From: Struthio camelus | Taxonomy: Eukaryota; Chordata; Aves; Struthioniformes; Struthionidae | Length of the DNA: 64,000 nucleotides | Direction: 5' to 3' | NCBI RefSeq assembly: GCF_040807025.1 | Contig: NC_090945.1 | Coordinates: 73,791,088 to 73,855,087, forward strand | Shown: positions 27,092 through 38,190 of the stretch, one piece after another | Layout of the letters: every line of letters starts with the position of its first letter | How positions within the stretch are numbered: position 1 is the stretch's first letter | Program-made: the position numbers and the translations under genes | The notes under the pieces: model-generated | What the model saw: only the letters and a program-made list of their open reading frames with translations | The model's database searches: none | Told to the model about the DNA's origin: nothing

Positions 27092-30000
27092 GCACACACA
27101 CAATTTTACATATCACTCATATCTGCACCACCTTTTGCCTGAATTGTTGTGCTTCAGAGGTTGAACAAGGCATAAGGACAGTGTATGTCTTGCACAGTGT
27201 TTGAAGTACAATTTAATCAGCATAGCTTGATTTTTGATAAACTGTGGACATAGAAGGGCATTTGAGCAATTTACTTAAGTTGTTCAAGATGTGAATGAAA
27301 CTAAGTTTGTCTAAACTGAGAAGAATAAGTTGTGGGCAAGTCTGTCACTTCTGCCTGAGTGTGGGATAATAGTATTTAATGTATTTCCTTTTCTTGAGGC
27401 ATCACTACTGAGAATGAGCAAGAAGTGAAAAAGTTATCATCTGAGACTGACTTGGAGAGAGCTGTGAGAAAAGCTGCTTTAGTCATGTATTGGAAATTAA
27501 ACCCAAAGAAGAAGAAGCAATTAGCAGTTTCTGAACTACTGGAAAATGTTGGGCAAGTTGACAATGAAGGTTTGTGTTCTGATCTTACGGTATTGGATAT
27601 ATATAAACTTTAAATTTATGTATAAAAACTTAAAGGTAGAACACAGGTAGAAACCTGAAGGGTTTTATAAATAAGAAGGCATGTGATGAAAGTAAACGTG
27701 TGATCTACTCAAAAAGTAACTCTTAATGACTTTAACTCTCCTTTAATAACTGCTTTCTCTAGACTGTTACAGTATATACTTCATAAGGCCTTCCAGCTAT
27801 TGCTTTAGGTCGTGATTCAGTTAAGCACTCATACAAATGACGAAATATTAAAAATATCTTCATTCAATATTTCATATCCTTGCAAAATGATCTTTTATGT
27901 CTTTGCTGTCTTTGACCTTTTTCCTTACCCTCCTGATGACTCTACTAGATATTTCAGTTTACAGACTCAGTCTTCAAGACTTTGGGCTTACTCTACCATT
28001 ACAGCAATATATGTTAGCTATATAAATGCTGTTTCCTTTTGTAGTATAGTAATAGGAATATTAAAAACTGTAGCTACTTCTTACCTACTTATACGTGTGT
28101 CTGTCTCTCTTTGAGTTTGAGGAAATACCATTCTCCAGATATTGTAGCTTGAATGCTGTTCCAGTTATTGTTTGATTACTTTAATTAACTACTTTCACTT
28201 TCCATAAACTTCTGTTATTGAACAGATGGTGAGAAGCAACCTGGCCCAGTCCCAAAGTCTGTGCAGAAGCAGAGAAGAATGCTGGAGCGATTAGTGAGCA
28301 GTGAATGTAAGTACATGCTGCTGCTTTCCATCTCTGACTGTGATTTTAGTTTTCTGCGTTGTTCTGCTAAGCAGCTTTGTGCTGTCAGGGTGAAGATGTA
28401 GAGCAAGTTCAGATTGCTATGAACTGATAGCGTCAATTTATATGCACAAGGTAAATAATTGACGTACATGTTAAGTCATAGAGTACACAATCATCACAAT
28501 CAACTTGTCAGTGATAAGTATGCTAAGAGGAGTTTGCATGTCATTTGTCAAACTTATTTTCTTCTTGTACCCAGAACTCACAAGGCTGTTCAGCAAAAAC
28601 TTTTTTGCATTTTCAGTAGGTTTTCATTTTAAATTGTAGTAAGCTTTCCGATTACAGTAAGGTAATCGCTTATGCAACCTTTTAATGTAGATGGGTCCCT
28701 CATTTTGTTTGCCTTGTTTCTGTTTGCGGTACTCTAATAGTTAACGTTTGTCTCTTCGTATTTGCTCAAGAACTGAGATACAAAAAGATTTCCCTTCCAT
28801 CACTTGGACAGAGATAGGGTGAAGGGATAGCTCAGTTCTTGTAGTGGGAAGAACTAAACTGCTCAGCTTACACAGGGTCAGATTCCTAGACTCAAATCTA
28901 TACGGAGTTTTGTGAGATACAAAGTTGTCTGCAGCCCTGTGTATCTAAGAGGCTGTCAAGTGGCTAGGCCTTCAGAATAAAAGTCAAATCATTATTGTTG
29001 GCTCTTTTGTGTATTTTGTGCAGCCTCATTCCCTTTTGGGGAAAGGGGAAGGACCCAGTGGGTGTAAACGGTATCATCTGTGAATGGGAATGCAAGTGAG
29101 AATTCTGTTCTTCGTGATAGCAGCATAGGACAAAATGAACAGGGTTGAAGCCATAGGTCCCAATCATGAATAGTCTAAAAGATTGAGGAGAATGGTTGGG
29201 CCCACAACTGGTTCTTAAAATTGGGATTATTTGCTGGTTTAGCAGACAAGGTCAAGACGAGAATCCCATCAGACTACAGAAGAGCTGTACAAAATTTTTC
29301 TTGCAGTGCAACAATAGGCATGCAAAAATATGAAAAAGCTGCAAATCAAAACCTGATGTAAAAAAATAGGAATGACACTCTTATCTCAATTTTGCCCAAA
29401 GTATTACGCAAGTATTAAGCTTGTCACCAGAACTGACGACCGAATTATTAGTGTTTCAAGTGGTTAATATAATAAAGATCATGCTCACTAGAAGTGAAAA
29501 GCAAAACACACTTATAAAGGAGTTCAGTTTCCTTTTTTAAGGATTTCATCCAGAAGCCAAATGACTGCTGTTACACATCTTCCTCTAGAGCATCAAGTAT
29601 CACTGACGTCAAACAGGATATTGAACTGTGTGGAGCGTTGCTCTGGCTTGCTCTGAATTTCTATACTGATAGTATACTAAAGCTGCTCAGGCTTGGATGT
29701 GCTGACTACTTTTATAAATGAAAAAATGAAAACTGGAAAACAGGTTAAAAATTAAGACTTTAAGAGAGTGAATTACAGACAAATGCAGCGTGTGTACTTT
29801 TTCAAGAATATTGTCTAAAAAGGTTCAATTTATCACTTATCAGAAAAATCTAATTTTCTTAAAATGCAGTAATTCACGTGAAATCTAGCTCAGTTCTTGA
29901 AAAGCATTTTTAAATTTCCTGCAGCACATTACTTACTAATACATCTGCAGTTTACAGTACATATAGCTAAATTATCATACATGGTTTACTAACCTAAATT

Positions 30001-33000
30001 TGGGTGTAGATGAGTCTAAACTCCTTGAAACATTAGGTTTACATTTCATCGGGTGACTTCAGCCTTTAGCTTCAAGGATCATATTTGTTACACAAATAAC
30101 TTCTGAATGAAGTTGTAGGACTTTCCACGGAAAATAACATTCCTAGGAGAAATGGACTATTTCGGTTTTATGTTAACTTTCATAGAAGTAGAAAAGACAT
30201 GCCTGTGTATGTGCGCAAGAGAGTAGTGACAGGGGAGACTGTTTTGGAGACCAAACTTCTGATCCTGTCAGCATTTCTGTGGTAGTAGATCAGTTGTTCT
30301 AGTGACTCGTTTGCTACTTCTAGAAAGCTAGAAATAGTCCTTCAGTGGTAAGACTGTTATGTTTCTTTGTTCTGTCATCTTATCCTAATGCAGATGTATT
30401 CAAGTTCATTGGGGCTATGTTGCTTTGGCACTTAATGGATGACAGTAGAGTTCTTTCCATCCCGTAGCTGAATTGGCACATGGTGGTGAAACAAGACTGC
30501 AAAGCAAGTCATTTTATTCTGGAGTCTTCAGTAATTCAGAGAGTGTCAGAAAAGGCGCTGGTAATTTTTTTTTTTTTTTTTTTGAAGGCTTAAATGGCAG
30601 ATGAAATAACAGGAGAGTAAATGAACCTACATGTAAGCGTAGGCAGAAATTGATGTGCATATTTTCTACGGCGGATGGTGGAGGCAGGGGAATTTGTCAT
30701 AACCAAGTTGAAGAAAAAAAATCTATGAATAATAAAGTAGAATCTACAACATACGCTTTTTATATCAATTTAAGAGACACTTGGGTGACAAAATACTAAT
30801 AACATTTAAAAACGAAAAGTTTTCATCAAACACTTAAAGTAGGAGTTAAACTGTTCCCTCTTCTCTAGAGAGCTTTTGTCTGCTCATGGATGAACAGAAT
30901 AGCTGCTACTATCCAGCATTTACTACTTTGATCCAGTGAGTTTTGCTGTTTATCTTGTCAGTGGGAAAGTCTCCTTCAGCTTTAATACATTACCAATACT
31001 TGGAAGGTAATTTTTAAGCCAGGTACTTGTTTTGAGATATCTGATCTGGGGTATCCTTAATGGAGGCACAAACAGAAATATTAGAGGTGACACTGTCAGT
31101 GGACAGTTGCCTGAGAGTATGGATGTCATCACGTTCGACAGGCTCTCTGTTTACTGCATACTATCTGTATGTAGTAAGCTGTTAACTCTTTCCCTCTCAA
31201 AATGTCCTGTGGTCCTATGAAAGAAATGTTGTCCTGTTCTAATCCTGTCTGCTTGCTGATTCCACAGCAAAAAACTATCTTACCGTTGTGTTTTTGTCCA
31301 AGTAGGGCAGTTAATTTAGATGTCATATCTGGTATGAGGCTGATCTGAAGCCCACCAAAGACAGCTAAGGATTCTCTCTGATTTCTGTGTGCCTTGCAGT
31401 GTGGCCTCACAGTCTGTGAATGATAAGAATAGTTAGCAAAAGGTTAAGTCATTTCTTGTCACTTGGGAGGAATGCCAGATGGTATTTTGTATGACATACG
31501 GGTACATGCAATGCAATGGAAAAAAGTTTAAATTTAAAGATGCCAGCAGAAGTCAACATCCAAGTTGTAAGACTGAAGCAAAAGTAATTTGTAAGCTGCT
31601 TTTTCACTGAACCCCTTTAACACACTTTTTCCTGTAGTAGATATGTTGACACAAATGCTTTATTTTGTTCTGTATCTATGGAGTTGTTAATATTAAAACA
31701 ATTATGCTAATGTATTTATATGCAACTTAGATAAATGTAGTGTTTTTACAAGATTAAAAAAAATTGTAGGCTCAAACCCAGTAATCCTGTGGCTTTAAAC
31801 TTAATGAAATGGTTCAATTCTTCTGTCTCTTTAAAAGCTTAAACTAGTATTAAGCAAGCCAGCTTTCATATCTTTGTGTCAGCTGACTTGCAAAACTTAC
31901 TGTGTAGGAGGTGTGTTACAGATTTTTGTCATTCAAAAGTCTTTCATATCTACAGCAATGTCAGTTGCTTTATTGTATGGAAAAAGTTGCAGTTAATTAT
32001 CCTCCTTTACAAACGATATCAAACTTATCTACCATAGAAACTAGCTATCCATGCTATTACAAGGAACTGCCTGGGGAAAAAAGTTGGAAGCAGTGTATAA
32101 ATCATCTCCTGTATTGCAGCATTCCTGGAGACGTCTGAGGTAATGCCTCCCTCCACTCGTACAAGTGGATAAGGATCTTCGAGGGCCTATGGCCATCAGT
32201 GTCCATATCCTAGCACTCCTGATTATCGCCTGGTGGAGTACCCTTGCTCCTTAGACTTCCTCTGTAGTTAGAGTTCAGGGAATGGCAAAGGCATGATGTG
32301 TTTTTTTTTTTTTAAAAAAAAAAAAAAACCTCCATATTTCGAGCTGATGTTTCCGTTAAAGGTTCCTATCTGAAATCCCTCTCGGGCTTCCAGGGACAGC
32401 ACTTTATCTGACCCACCGTGTTCCGAAGCTCCTGAGGTCTGAGGCATTTGTCTGAGGGCCCTTACCCAAAACTTTTCTCTATTATCTTCCGTGGAGCCAC
32501 GTGTACCTACTGAATTATGGCCAATATTATCAACTTGGTGACAAAATATCAGTGGCAGAGGTACTTCATAGCAGTAACTGAATTGTGTGCTTCCTCTATG
32601 GAGACTTTTTAAATAGATAAAATGATAGATTTTGTTGCTCTGTACAACTGAGCAAAGTATATTTTGTTGTGGACTACTTGTTTTAAATTGCAGTTCATAT
32701 ATTCGGGGGAGGCTCGTTGTGTAGCCACATAGCACATGAAATTAGTACATGAGCAGTAATTACATTTAGTCTTGTAGGTAAAAATAATTGGGCATTTCCT
32801 GTAATTAGAATTCAGCTGTTGCTTATCAACTTAGCAAAGTGACTGTTCAGCACATCAAGTCAGAAGTCAGTTTTTCAGTATAGATAATTCATTACTTTTC
32901 TTGCACAATTGTTTCTTTTTAATGTCTGTTACTTAAGGATTTCTCTAAAGAAATTACCAGGTATAATAGTTTGTCATTGAAAACTGTGTAACCTAATCCA

Positions 33001-36000
33001 GTAGTCTCTTTTCCAAGGAATATTTGCAGATAAACTACATTCACTTGCTTTGTTTTCTTAATTATGAAAGTAATAGAATTTCGTACTAGTCTAACAAGAT
33101 TTAGAGTCGTATTGCTGGCACAAGCAGTTTACTGTTTTCAGCACCAATGTCTGAAAAAGTCACAAGGGAGGCCTGCGTTATCAGTAGTTCGGTTTTTGAA
33201 GCCCGGAGTGGATCATCTTTAATACCAAGAAAGAAAAATTAATGTTGCAACTCATATTATCTGTACAGCGTGGTACTGATACAGACTACTTACTTCGAGT
33301 CTTCACTTTATCTTTTAGCTAAAAAATACATTGCTTTGGATGACTTTGTTGAAATTACCAAGAAGTATGCGAAGGGTATCATCCCATCTAACCTGATTAT
33401 GCAGGAAGAAGACGACGATGAATTGGCAGGGAAGACTCCTGAAGAGCTACCCTTGCGACTGAAGGTAAAAAGCCAATAAGGAACATGTTATGTTGAGGGG
33501 ATCTTAACTTATGCATTTAGGATAAAACAGAGGTGACTTGCACTTAACTTGCAAAGCTAATATTCAGCCTCTGTAGGTCACTAGAAGAAATGTTGCTCTA
33601 ATTTCTTTTTGGACTTTATTTCATGGATATATTTCATTACCTGTAGGGCTCTTGCCTCTGACTAGGAGCAACAAGCATACTCAGTGCAAAAATGAACCTG
33701 TTTGAGGGGAAATTAGTTCAAATGATGCCTACACGTTTGGGATCTCTAAGGTCAAGGGTAGCGAGTGAGCCAGCTAAGGTTCAAATTCCCAGTATGACAC
33801 ACACAAATCACAACATTCATAAATTCAGAGTCTTATTTCACAGAAATAAAATACAGGAATGTACAAGCGTTCATATTTTGTTACAGGGTTCCTTAAAATT
33901 GCAAGTTGCTGGTAATACAGGATTTTGAATACAAACAAAGAATGATATATTTAGTCAGTCCTTTGTTAATTCAGCAGCTCTCAGTTTAAACAAATAGGGA
34001 CTGTATCCCCAGGAATTCCTCTGGCAAAGGGGTTTCCCAGAATCTGAAAGATTATCTAGTTACAATTTAAAGAAACTTAGAGCAAAGATGACTGACTAAA
34101 GATAGAAGTCTGCGAGTGTTAGGCAAAGAGAGTGTGAGAGAGCACTTCACTTTCTCATATGAATAAAGCGAGGAGAATTATACCTGTCCTTAAGCTTCAT
34201 GGTGAGTGGAATGAAGGTCTCTGGTATCAGGTTTAGACCTGCTTGCTTTCCTCCTTTTCTTCTACTGTCTCTCTTTAGCTATGTGCAGACACCATATTTA
34301 AATGAAGAACTTACATTGGTTCTCATGGAGCCTTTTTAGGGGTGTTTGGGACAGTACCAGCAGGGAATAAAAGACTGCTGTTAATGCACGGTTGAGCCTG
34401 CTGGGAGGAGTGGTAGGTGGCTGCTTCTCCTGGGAACAAAAGGGAGGTGCCAGAGAGCCCTTATCTTGGAAATCTCACCCCAGCATGGTCATCAGGAGCT
34501 AACAGTAGCTCTTTCTAGGTACTGAGAGCTGTCCACAGGAGACCGAATTATCATACCTGGAAGGGGAATTGCAGCATCATGCACTCCCATCCCACGCAGC
34601 CCATAGGTTTTGCAATCCCTGAGCTGGCACAGGAGAATGCCCAGTTGACTCCAAAGCATTTGAAACTCACTGCCAGATCCAAGCCCGTTTACTCTTCTTT
34701 ACTGCCAGCAGCTCCTGCCTGACTTACCATTAGGCATGGCTGGGCAAACCTTACTATTTAATCCTTGCTGCTTCACATCTGACCCTCTGCTTCAGCCAAG
34801 CAGGGCTGTGAATCAGTTGATTACCTAGGCACAAGTTGGGAGCTCTGTGTTACAAGTTACTGTTTATATATATATGTGTGTGTGTGTGTATATATATATA
34901 TGTATGTATGAGGAATGTATTTAAGAGAAAGGTGTAATGGTTTTTCTTGGAAGGGGGCAGTCTAACTTCATTACATCTCAGTGAGGTTTTAAATGTTCTC
35001 ATCATAACTGCCGTATATCTGTATTGCAGATATTATTATATACTTCATGCCTGGTCCTATTTAAATAAGAAGGATAAGCAGGGAAAGTTATCCATGGCTT
35101 TGAGGTGTAAAAAGGTTCTATTATGAGGGAATTCAAGAATGGTGGAAGTTGCTGTCTAATGTAGTCGTCATATAGTGACGTTTCTTTGGTTGTTGAAAGG
35201 ACAAGAGAAAATTTAAGATGCATGCATTCAATACAGGTATAAATGTCAAGCTAGGTAGAGAAATTCTGCCTGCTGCCATCGGTTTTTATTGTCATTGAAC
35301 TCCATTATCATATGAAGGGGAAAAGAACGGTTATATTTGGCTAGCATTTTGAATAATATCCCAGAAGAGATGCATTTAGGAAGAGGAACAGGAATACCTC
35401 CACCAATAAATAGCTTTATACTCAAGTCATCTTTGTTGCCCCAGTTCATCATAGTGCACAGATCTTTATTGGGGCATTCTTGACCTCTCCTTTGAAGTAA
35501 TTAATATTTAAAAGCATAAGTTCTGGGAAAATGTAAAAACCCTTTCTGAGGGAAGAGGGGTTGTTTGCAGCATCTAATGTACAGATGCTAATATATCTGT
35601 TTGAAAAATCCCATCCCCTAGATTTTCTATTATTATTATTATCTTTATCCTATACAAAGAGTGTGTCTGGCCCCCAGTGTGGTGGGGAGGATTTGATCCA
35701 GCAGTTCCACTGTTGTCATGTTCCTGTATAGGAAAATGCTACAGAAGACAGGCAGAATTTTAAGGCCCTGTATAATTATAGCTGTTCTTTTAACCCTATA
35801 ACCATAACTAAATTACTGCATATTTAGGGAAAGGTATTTGTGCTATCCAGAAAATAGAGATTTTTGACAGCTGCATCCCTAAGTACTTGGGAAGGATTTT
35901 TTTTTTTTTAATAAACACAGCTGTAGAAACTTGCTGTAAGTGCATATAGTAATGCAGAATGTAGAACGTAAACTCCGCCACTGTTCTGCAAGGGTAAGTG

Positions 36001-38190
36001 CTTTAAGCTACAGTACTCACAGATCAAGTAATGACTTCAGATAGTACAGGACAGCAGCCATGCAGTTTATCTTCAGTACAAAGCTAGCAGAGCAGAATAT
36101 TTGACTAGGAAGCCATTTAATTATACGTGTCAAAGGTAATGAAATATCTTCTTTGCTGAAATCAAAATAGCCTCTGAGCTTCATCTGACTGAATTAATCA
36201 AAACAGAGCTAATAATCTCAGACAAAGTAATCTCATTTTATTGGCGACATTCTTCTGCAGTGAAAATCTTTTCATGTCAACTGAGGTTAAGCAACTTACT
36301 GCTACTGCTTCAGCTAAGAATATCTGTGATGTGCCAGGTACAAAACTGCTCATAAATAAAATGTCTCTTTCTCTTTTCCAGGTTGTAAAATATCCACTTC
36401 ATGCCATTATGGAAATTAAAGAGTACCTTATAGATATTGCATCAAAGGCAGGAATGCACTGGCTGTCTACCATTGTTCCGACACACCATATCAACGCTCT
36501 CATCTTTTTCTTCATTATCAGTAATCTGACAATTGATTTTTTTGCCTTCATTATTCCATTAGTCATATTCTATCTGTCCTTCATTTCTATGGTGATTTGC
36601 ACACTGAAGGTTTTTCAGGATAGTAAGGCCTGGGAAAACTTCCGCACTCTGACTGACTTACTGCTTCGTTTTGAGCCAAACCTAGATGTTGAGCAAGCTG
36701 AGGTGAACTTTGGATGGAATCACTTAGAGCCATACGTTTACTTTTTGCTCTCGGTATTCTTTGTCATTTTTTCTTTCCCTATAGCAAGCAAAGACTGTAT
36801 GCCATGCTCAGAGTTAGCTACCGTCTCTGTTTTCTTCACAGTGACAAGTTACATGAGTTTAAGCACGTGCGCAGAACCTTACACACGAAGAGCACTAATG
36901 ACTGAGATAGCAGCTGGTTGCTTATCCCTATTGCAGGTATTACCTGTGAATTTAGGCTACCTGAAATTCTTAGGTAAAACCTTCTTTACCATTCCTGTAG
37001 GCCATTTCTTTGTGATAAATGTAAGCATCCCGTGCCTTTTGTTTTTGTACTTGTTCTATCTTTTCTTCAGAATGGCACAATTGCGGAATTTTAAAGGCAC
37101 CTACTGCTACCTGGTCCCATATCTGGTCTGCTTTATGTGGTGCGAACTCTCTGTGGTCATTCTGCGGGAGTCCTCTGGCATCGGACTTATTCGTGCATCA
37201 ATTGGTTATTTTCTGTTTCTCTTTGCGCTCCCAGTGCTAGGCGTAGGCATTGCGCTGATGTGTTTTGTCCATTTCATGAAGTGGTTTGTGTCTCTGGAAC
37301 TCACGAAAATTGTAGTGACTCTGGTTTTGTGTACTGTTCCTTTGCTTTTCCGATGGTGGACAAGAGCTAACTTCTCTGTAGTTGAAATGGTTAAATCCCT
37401 CACTCGAAGTTCAATTGTGAAACTCATTTTGGTGTGGATTACAGCCGTAGTGTTGTTTTGTTGGTTCTATGTCTATCGATCAGAGGGAATGAAAGTTTAC
37501 AACTCCACCTTGACGTGGAATCAGTATGCTTTCCTCTGTGGACCCCGATCATGGAAGGAGACTAACATGGCACGTACTCAGATTTTATGTAGTCACCTGG
37601 AAGGACACAGAGTGACATGGACTGGGCGGTTCAAATATGTGCGTGTTACAGACATTGACAATAGCGCAGAATCTGCAATAAATATGCTTCCGCTCTTTAT
37701 TGGCGATTGGATGAGATGCTTGTATGGTGAAACCTATCCTCTTTGTGACCCCAAAAATGTTACTATGGAGGAGGAAGAATTGTGTCGTCTCAAGTACTTA
37801 ACAAAGCATAACTGCCACATGAAAATGTTTGATCGGTACAAATTTGAAATAACTGTGGGCATGCCTTTCAGCAGCAAAAATGGAACTAAGTCTGTAGAGG
37901 AGGATGATATAACCAAAGATATTGTGCTGAAGGCAAGCAACGAGTTTAAGAAAGTGTTGCTGAACTTGAGGCAAGGAAGCGTAATTGAATTCAGCACAAT
38001 TCTGGAGGGTCGTCTTGGCAGTAAATGGCCTGTCTTTGAACTGAAAGCAATCACTTGCTTGAATTGCATGTCTAAACTCTTACCTGCAGGGAGACATGTG
38101 AAAATAGAGCATGACTGGAGGAGCACAGTGCATAAAGCCATTAAATTTGCATTTGATTTTTTCTTTTTCCCATTCCTGTCAGCTGCATAA
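2997..38190 (+). CDS. WFS1: Wolframin (WFS1), complete spliced coding region
   Basis: Wolframin is an ER-membrane glycoprotein that supports ER calcium homeostasis and restrains ER-stress signalling; loss in humans causes Wolfram syndrome. Joining 2997-3189, 21973-22055, 26441-26585, 27399-27569, 28226-28306, 33319-33464 and 36382-38190 gives an unbroken 875-residue frame ending in TAA. Human wolframin has 890 residues. Order: a poorly conserved Ser/Pro-rich N-terminus (1-70), Sel1-like helical repeats (about 80-145), the KKKK-containing central region, an EF-hand-like segment (about 228-245), about ten hydrophobic helices (300-640), then a lumenal C-terminal domain ending in the conserved [11 protein letters not shown]-glycosylation sequons occur at N647 (NST), N732 (NVT) and N773 (NGT). 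All introns are GT-AG. The exon plan, with one very large last exon, matches human WFS1. Recognition comes from strong residue identity recalled from the human protein. Confidence 0.97.
3262..3325. repeat. TG/TA-rich microsatellite
   Basis: A short (GT)n tract is followed by an alternating ATATAT/TATG stretch, just inside WFS1 intron 2, 70 bases after the exon 2 donor. Confidence 0.8.
4788..4830. repeat. 9-bp inverted repeat with repeated GCACTGAT units
   Basis: ATCGAGCAC (4788-4796) and GTGCTCGAT (4801-4809) are perfect complements with a TGAT loop. GCACTGAT recurs at 4812-4819 and ATCGAGCACT at 4821-4830, so the left arm is present twice. Confidence 0.8.
9864..9885. repeat. AT-rich inverted repeat
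   Basis: TGATTAAA and TTTAATCA arms around an A-rich six-base loop in WFS1 intron 2. Confidence 0.7.
13208..13272. repeat. Long hairpin with 12-bp perfect inner arms
   Basis: GTTATCTTTTCT (13225-13236) and AGAAAAGATAAC (13240-13251) are perfect complements around a 3-base centre. The outer flanks also pair: GTAAAAA (13212-13218) with TTTTTAC (13262-13268). It lies in WFS1 intron 2. Confidence 0.85.
18056..18076. repeat. 21-bp palindrome
   Basis: AAGCCAGCAT and ATGCTGGCTT flank a single A. The 10-bp arms are of balanced GC content. WFS1 intron 2. Confidence 0.85.
18355..18490 (-). mobile_element. MIR-like ancient SINE relic
   Basis: The series 'gaactgaagcacatagaag', 'aaggtcttggtggcagagtg', 'gaactaaaaccaaatctt' resembles the reverse complement of MIR/CORE-SINE sequence ('aactgaggcacagagaag ... 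aaggtcac...gtggcagagc...gaactagaacccaggtct'). MIR copies occur in low number in sauropsid genomes. The match is only by eye and strongly diverged. Confidence 0.4.
19523..19583. repeat. Adjacent inverted repeats with a tandem 13-mer
   Basis: AGAACGG/CCGTTCT (19523-19529 and 19547-19553) and ATAAACGTTC/GAACGTTTAT (19555-19564 and 19574-19583) lie side by side. The 13-mer TCTAATAAACGTT recurs as TCTAATGAACGTT 17 bases later. Confidence 0.8.
21973..22055 (+). CDS. WFS1: WFS1 exon 3
   Basis: Enters in phase 1: the G carried from exon 2 plus AG gives Glu. It encodes an acidic stretch followed by [15 protein letters not shown], matching the start of the Sel1-like region of human wolframin (LLEKAKAGDPKAQTE). 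The acceptor reads TTTGTAG|AG, with two overlapping AGs (21972 and 21974); only the first keeps frame. Donor GAG|GTAATC at 22055/22056. Confidence 0.95.
22056..26440 (+). other. WFS1: WFS1 intron 3
   Basis: About 4.4 kb, AT-rich. Contains a T20-type run at 24532-24553 and a C-run followed by an A-run at 24581-24606. The 95-codon frame at 23005-23292 resembles nothing I know. No other gene is supported. Confidence 0.85.
26441..26585 (+). CDS. WFS1: WFS1 exon 4
   Basis: Begins in phase 0 after TTATTCTAG. It encodes [20 protein letters not shown] and then [20 protein letters not shown], nearly identical to the human Sel1-like repeat segment. Ends in phase 1 at AGAG|GTATGG (26585/26586). Confidence 0.97.
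26586..27398 (+). other. WFS1: WFS1 intron 4
   Basis: An 813-base intron with a 25-A run at 27067-27091 followed directly by a short CA repeat. The acceptor is TTTTCTTGAG, with G rather than pyrimidine at -3, which is weaker than the other acceptors of this gene. Confidence 0.9.
27067..27091. repeat. A25 homopolymer followed by CA repeat
   Basis: Longest pure A-run in the window, in WFS1 intron 4, followed by G and (CA)5. No target-site duplication or retroposon body was recognised. Confidence 0.9.
27399..27569 (+). CDS. WFS1: WFS1 exon 5
   Basis: Phase 1 entry (G + GC = Gly). It encodes [20 protein letters not shown] and [20 protein letters not shown], then the LLENVGQV motif, matching human wolframin closely. 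171 bases, ending in phase 1 at GAAG|GTTTGT. Confidence 0.97.
27570..28225 (+). other. WFS1: WFS1 intron 5
   Basis: A 656-base AT-rich intron from GTTTGT to TATTGAACAG. I see no notable element in it. Confidence 0.9.
28226..28306 (+). CDS. WFS1: WFS1 exon 6
   Basis: Phase 1 entry (G + AT = Asp). It encodes [20 protein letters not shown] followed by ERLVSSE, corresponding to human [21 protein letters not shown]. 81 bases, with donor GAAT|GTAAGT at 28306/28307. Confidence 0.96.
28307..33318 (+). other. WFS1: WFS1 intron 6
   Basis: About 5 kb. It contains a T17-type run near 30567-30583, a T13/A15 junction palindrome at 32301-32328, and a less AT-rich patch at about 32110-32520 that carries a 155-codon - strand frame of no recognisable family. 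Otherwise it is featureless AT-rich sequence. Confidence 0.85.
32301..32328. repeat. T13/A15 junction palindrome
   Basis: A T-run passes directly into an A-run, giving a perfect self-complementary stretch in WFS1 intron 6. Confidence 0.9.
33319..33464 (+). CDS. WFS1: WFS1 exon 7
   Basis: Phase 1 entry (T + CT = Ser). It encodes [20 protein letters not shown], the EF-hand-like segment, then an acidic DDDELAGK stretch and LPLRLK. All match human wolframin. Ends in phase 0 at CTGAAG|GTAAAA. Confidence 0.97.
33465..36381 (+). other. WFS1: WFS1 intron 7
   Basis: About 2.9 kb. Contains a TA-TG-TA microsatellite at 34865-34910 and a short ATT repeat near 35629-35642. The last 141 bases (36241-36381) are open in frame with exon 8 and include ATGs at 36274 and 36361. 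Confidence 0.9.
34865..34910. repeat. (TA)n(TG)n(TA)n microsatellite
   Basis: A compound dinucleotide repeat in WFS1 intron 7: TA units, then about seven TG units, then TA units and TATG units. Confidence 0.9.
36382..38190 (+). CDS. WFS1: WFS1 exon 8 (last, large coding exon)
   Basis: Starts after CTCTTTTCCAG with [20 protein letters not shown] and runs 602 codons to TAA at 38188-38190, about 69% of the protein. It holds the membrane domain (hydrophobic helices from about residue 300 to 640, including [19 protein letters not shown] and the [13 protein letters not shown] stretch) and the lumenal C-terminal domain with cysteine-containing motifs ([27 protein letters not shown]). The C-terminal [15 protein letters not shown] matches human. 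No stop or frameshift is seen. The real exon begins at 36382; the open frame before it is intron. Confidence 0.98.
   Translation, partial: VVKYPLHAIMEIKEYLIDIASKAGMHWLSTIVPTHHINALIFFFIISNLTIDFFAFIIPLVIFYLSFISMVICTLKVFQDSKAWENFRTLTDLLLRFEPNLDVEQAEVNFGWNHLEPYVYFLLSVFFVIFSFPIASKDCMPCSELATVSVFFTVTSYMSLSTCAEPYTRRALMTEIAAGCLSLLQVLPVNLGYLKFLGKTFFTIPVGHFFVINVSIPCLLFLYLFYLFFRMAQLRNFKGTYCYLVPYLVCFMWCELSVVILRESSGIGLIRASIGYFLFLFALPVLGVGIALMCFVHFMKWFVSLELTKIVVTLVLCTVPLLFRWWTRANFSVVEMVKSLTRSSIVKLILVWITAVVLFCWFYVYRSEGMKVYNSTLTWNQYAFLCGPRSWKETNMARTQILCSHLEGHRVTWTGRFKYVRVTDIDNSAESAINMLPLFIGDWMRCLYGETYPLCDPKNVTMEEEELCRLKYLTKHNCHMKMFDRYKFEITVGMPFSSKNGTKSVEEDDITKDIVLKASNEFKKVLLNLRQGSVIEFSTILEGRLGSKWPVFELKAITCLNCMSKLLPAGRHVKIEHDWRSTVHKAIKFAFDFFFFPFLSAA

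Noticed and set aside
26866..27204. 112-codon frame in WFS1 intron 4
   Set aside because: It reads through a 25-A run as poly-lysine and shows no family similarity.
36241..36381. Open N-terminal extension of the large WFS1 frame taken as coding
   Set aside because: Human wolframin continues from RLK (exon 7) directly into VVKYP, and CTCTTTTCCAG at 36371-36381 is a good acceptor, so this is intron. It is kept only as a possible alternative start.
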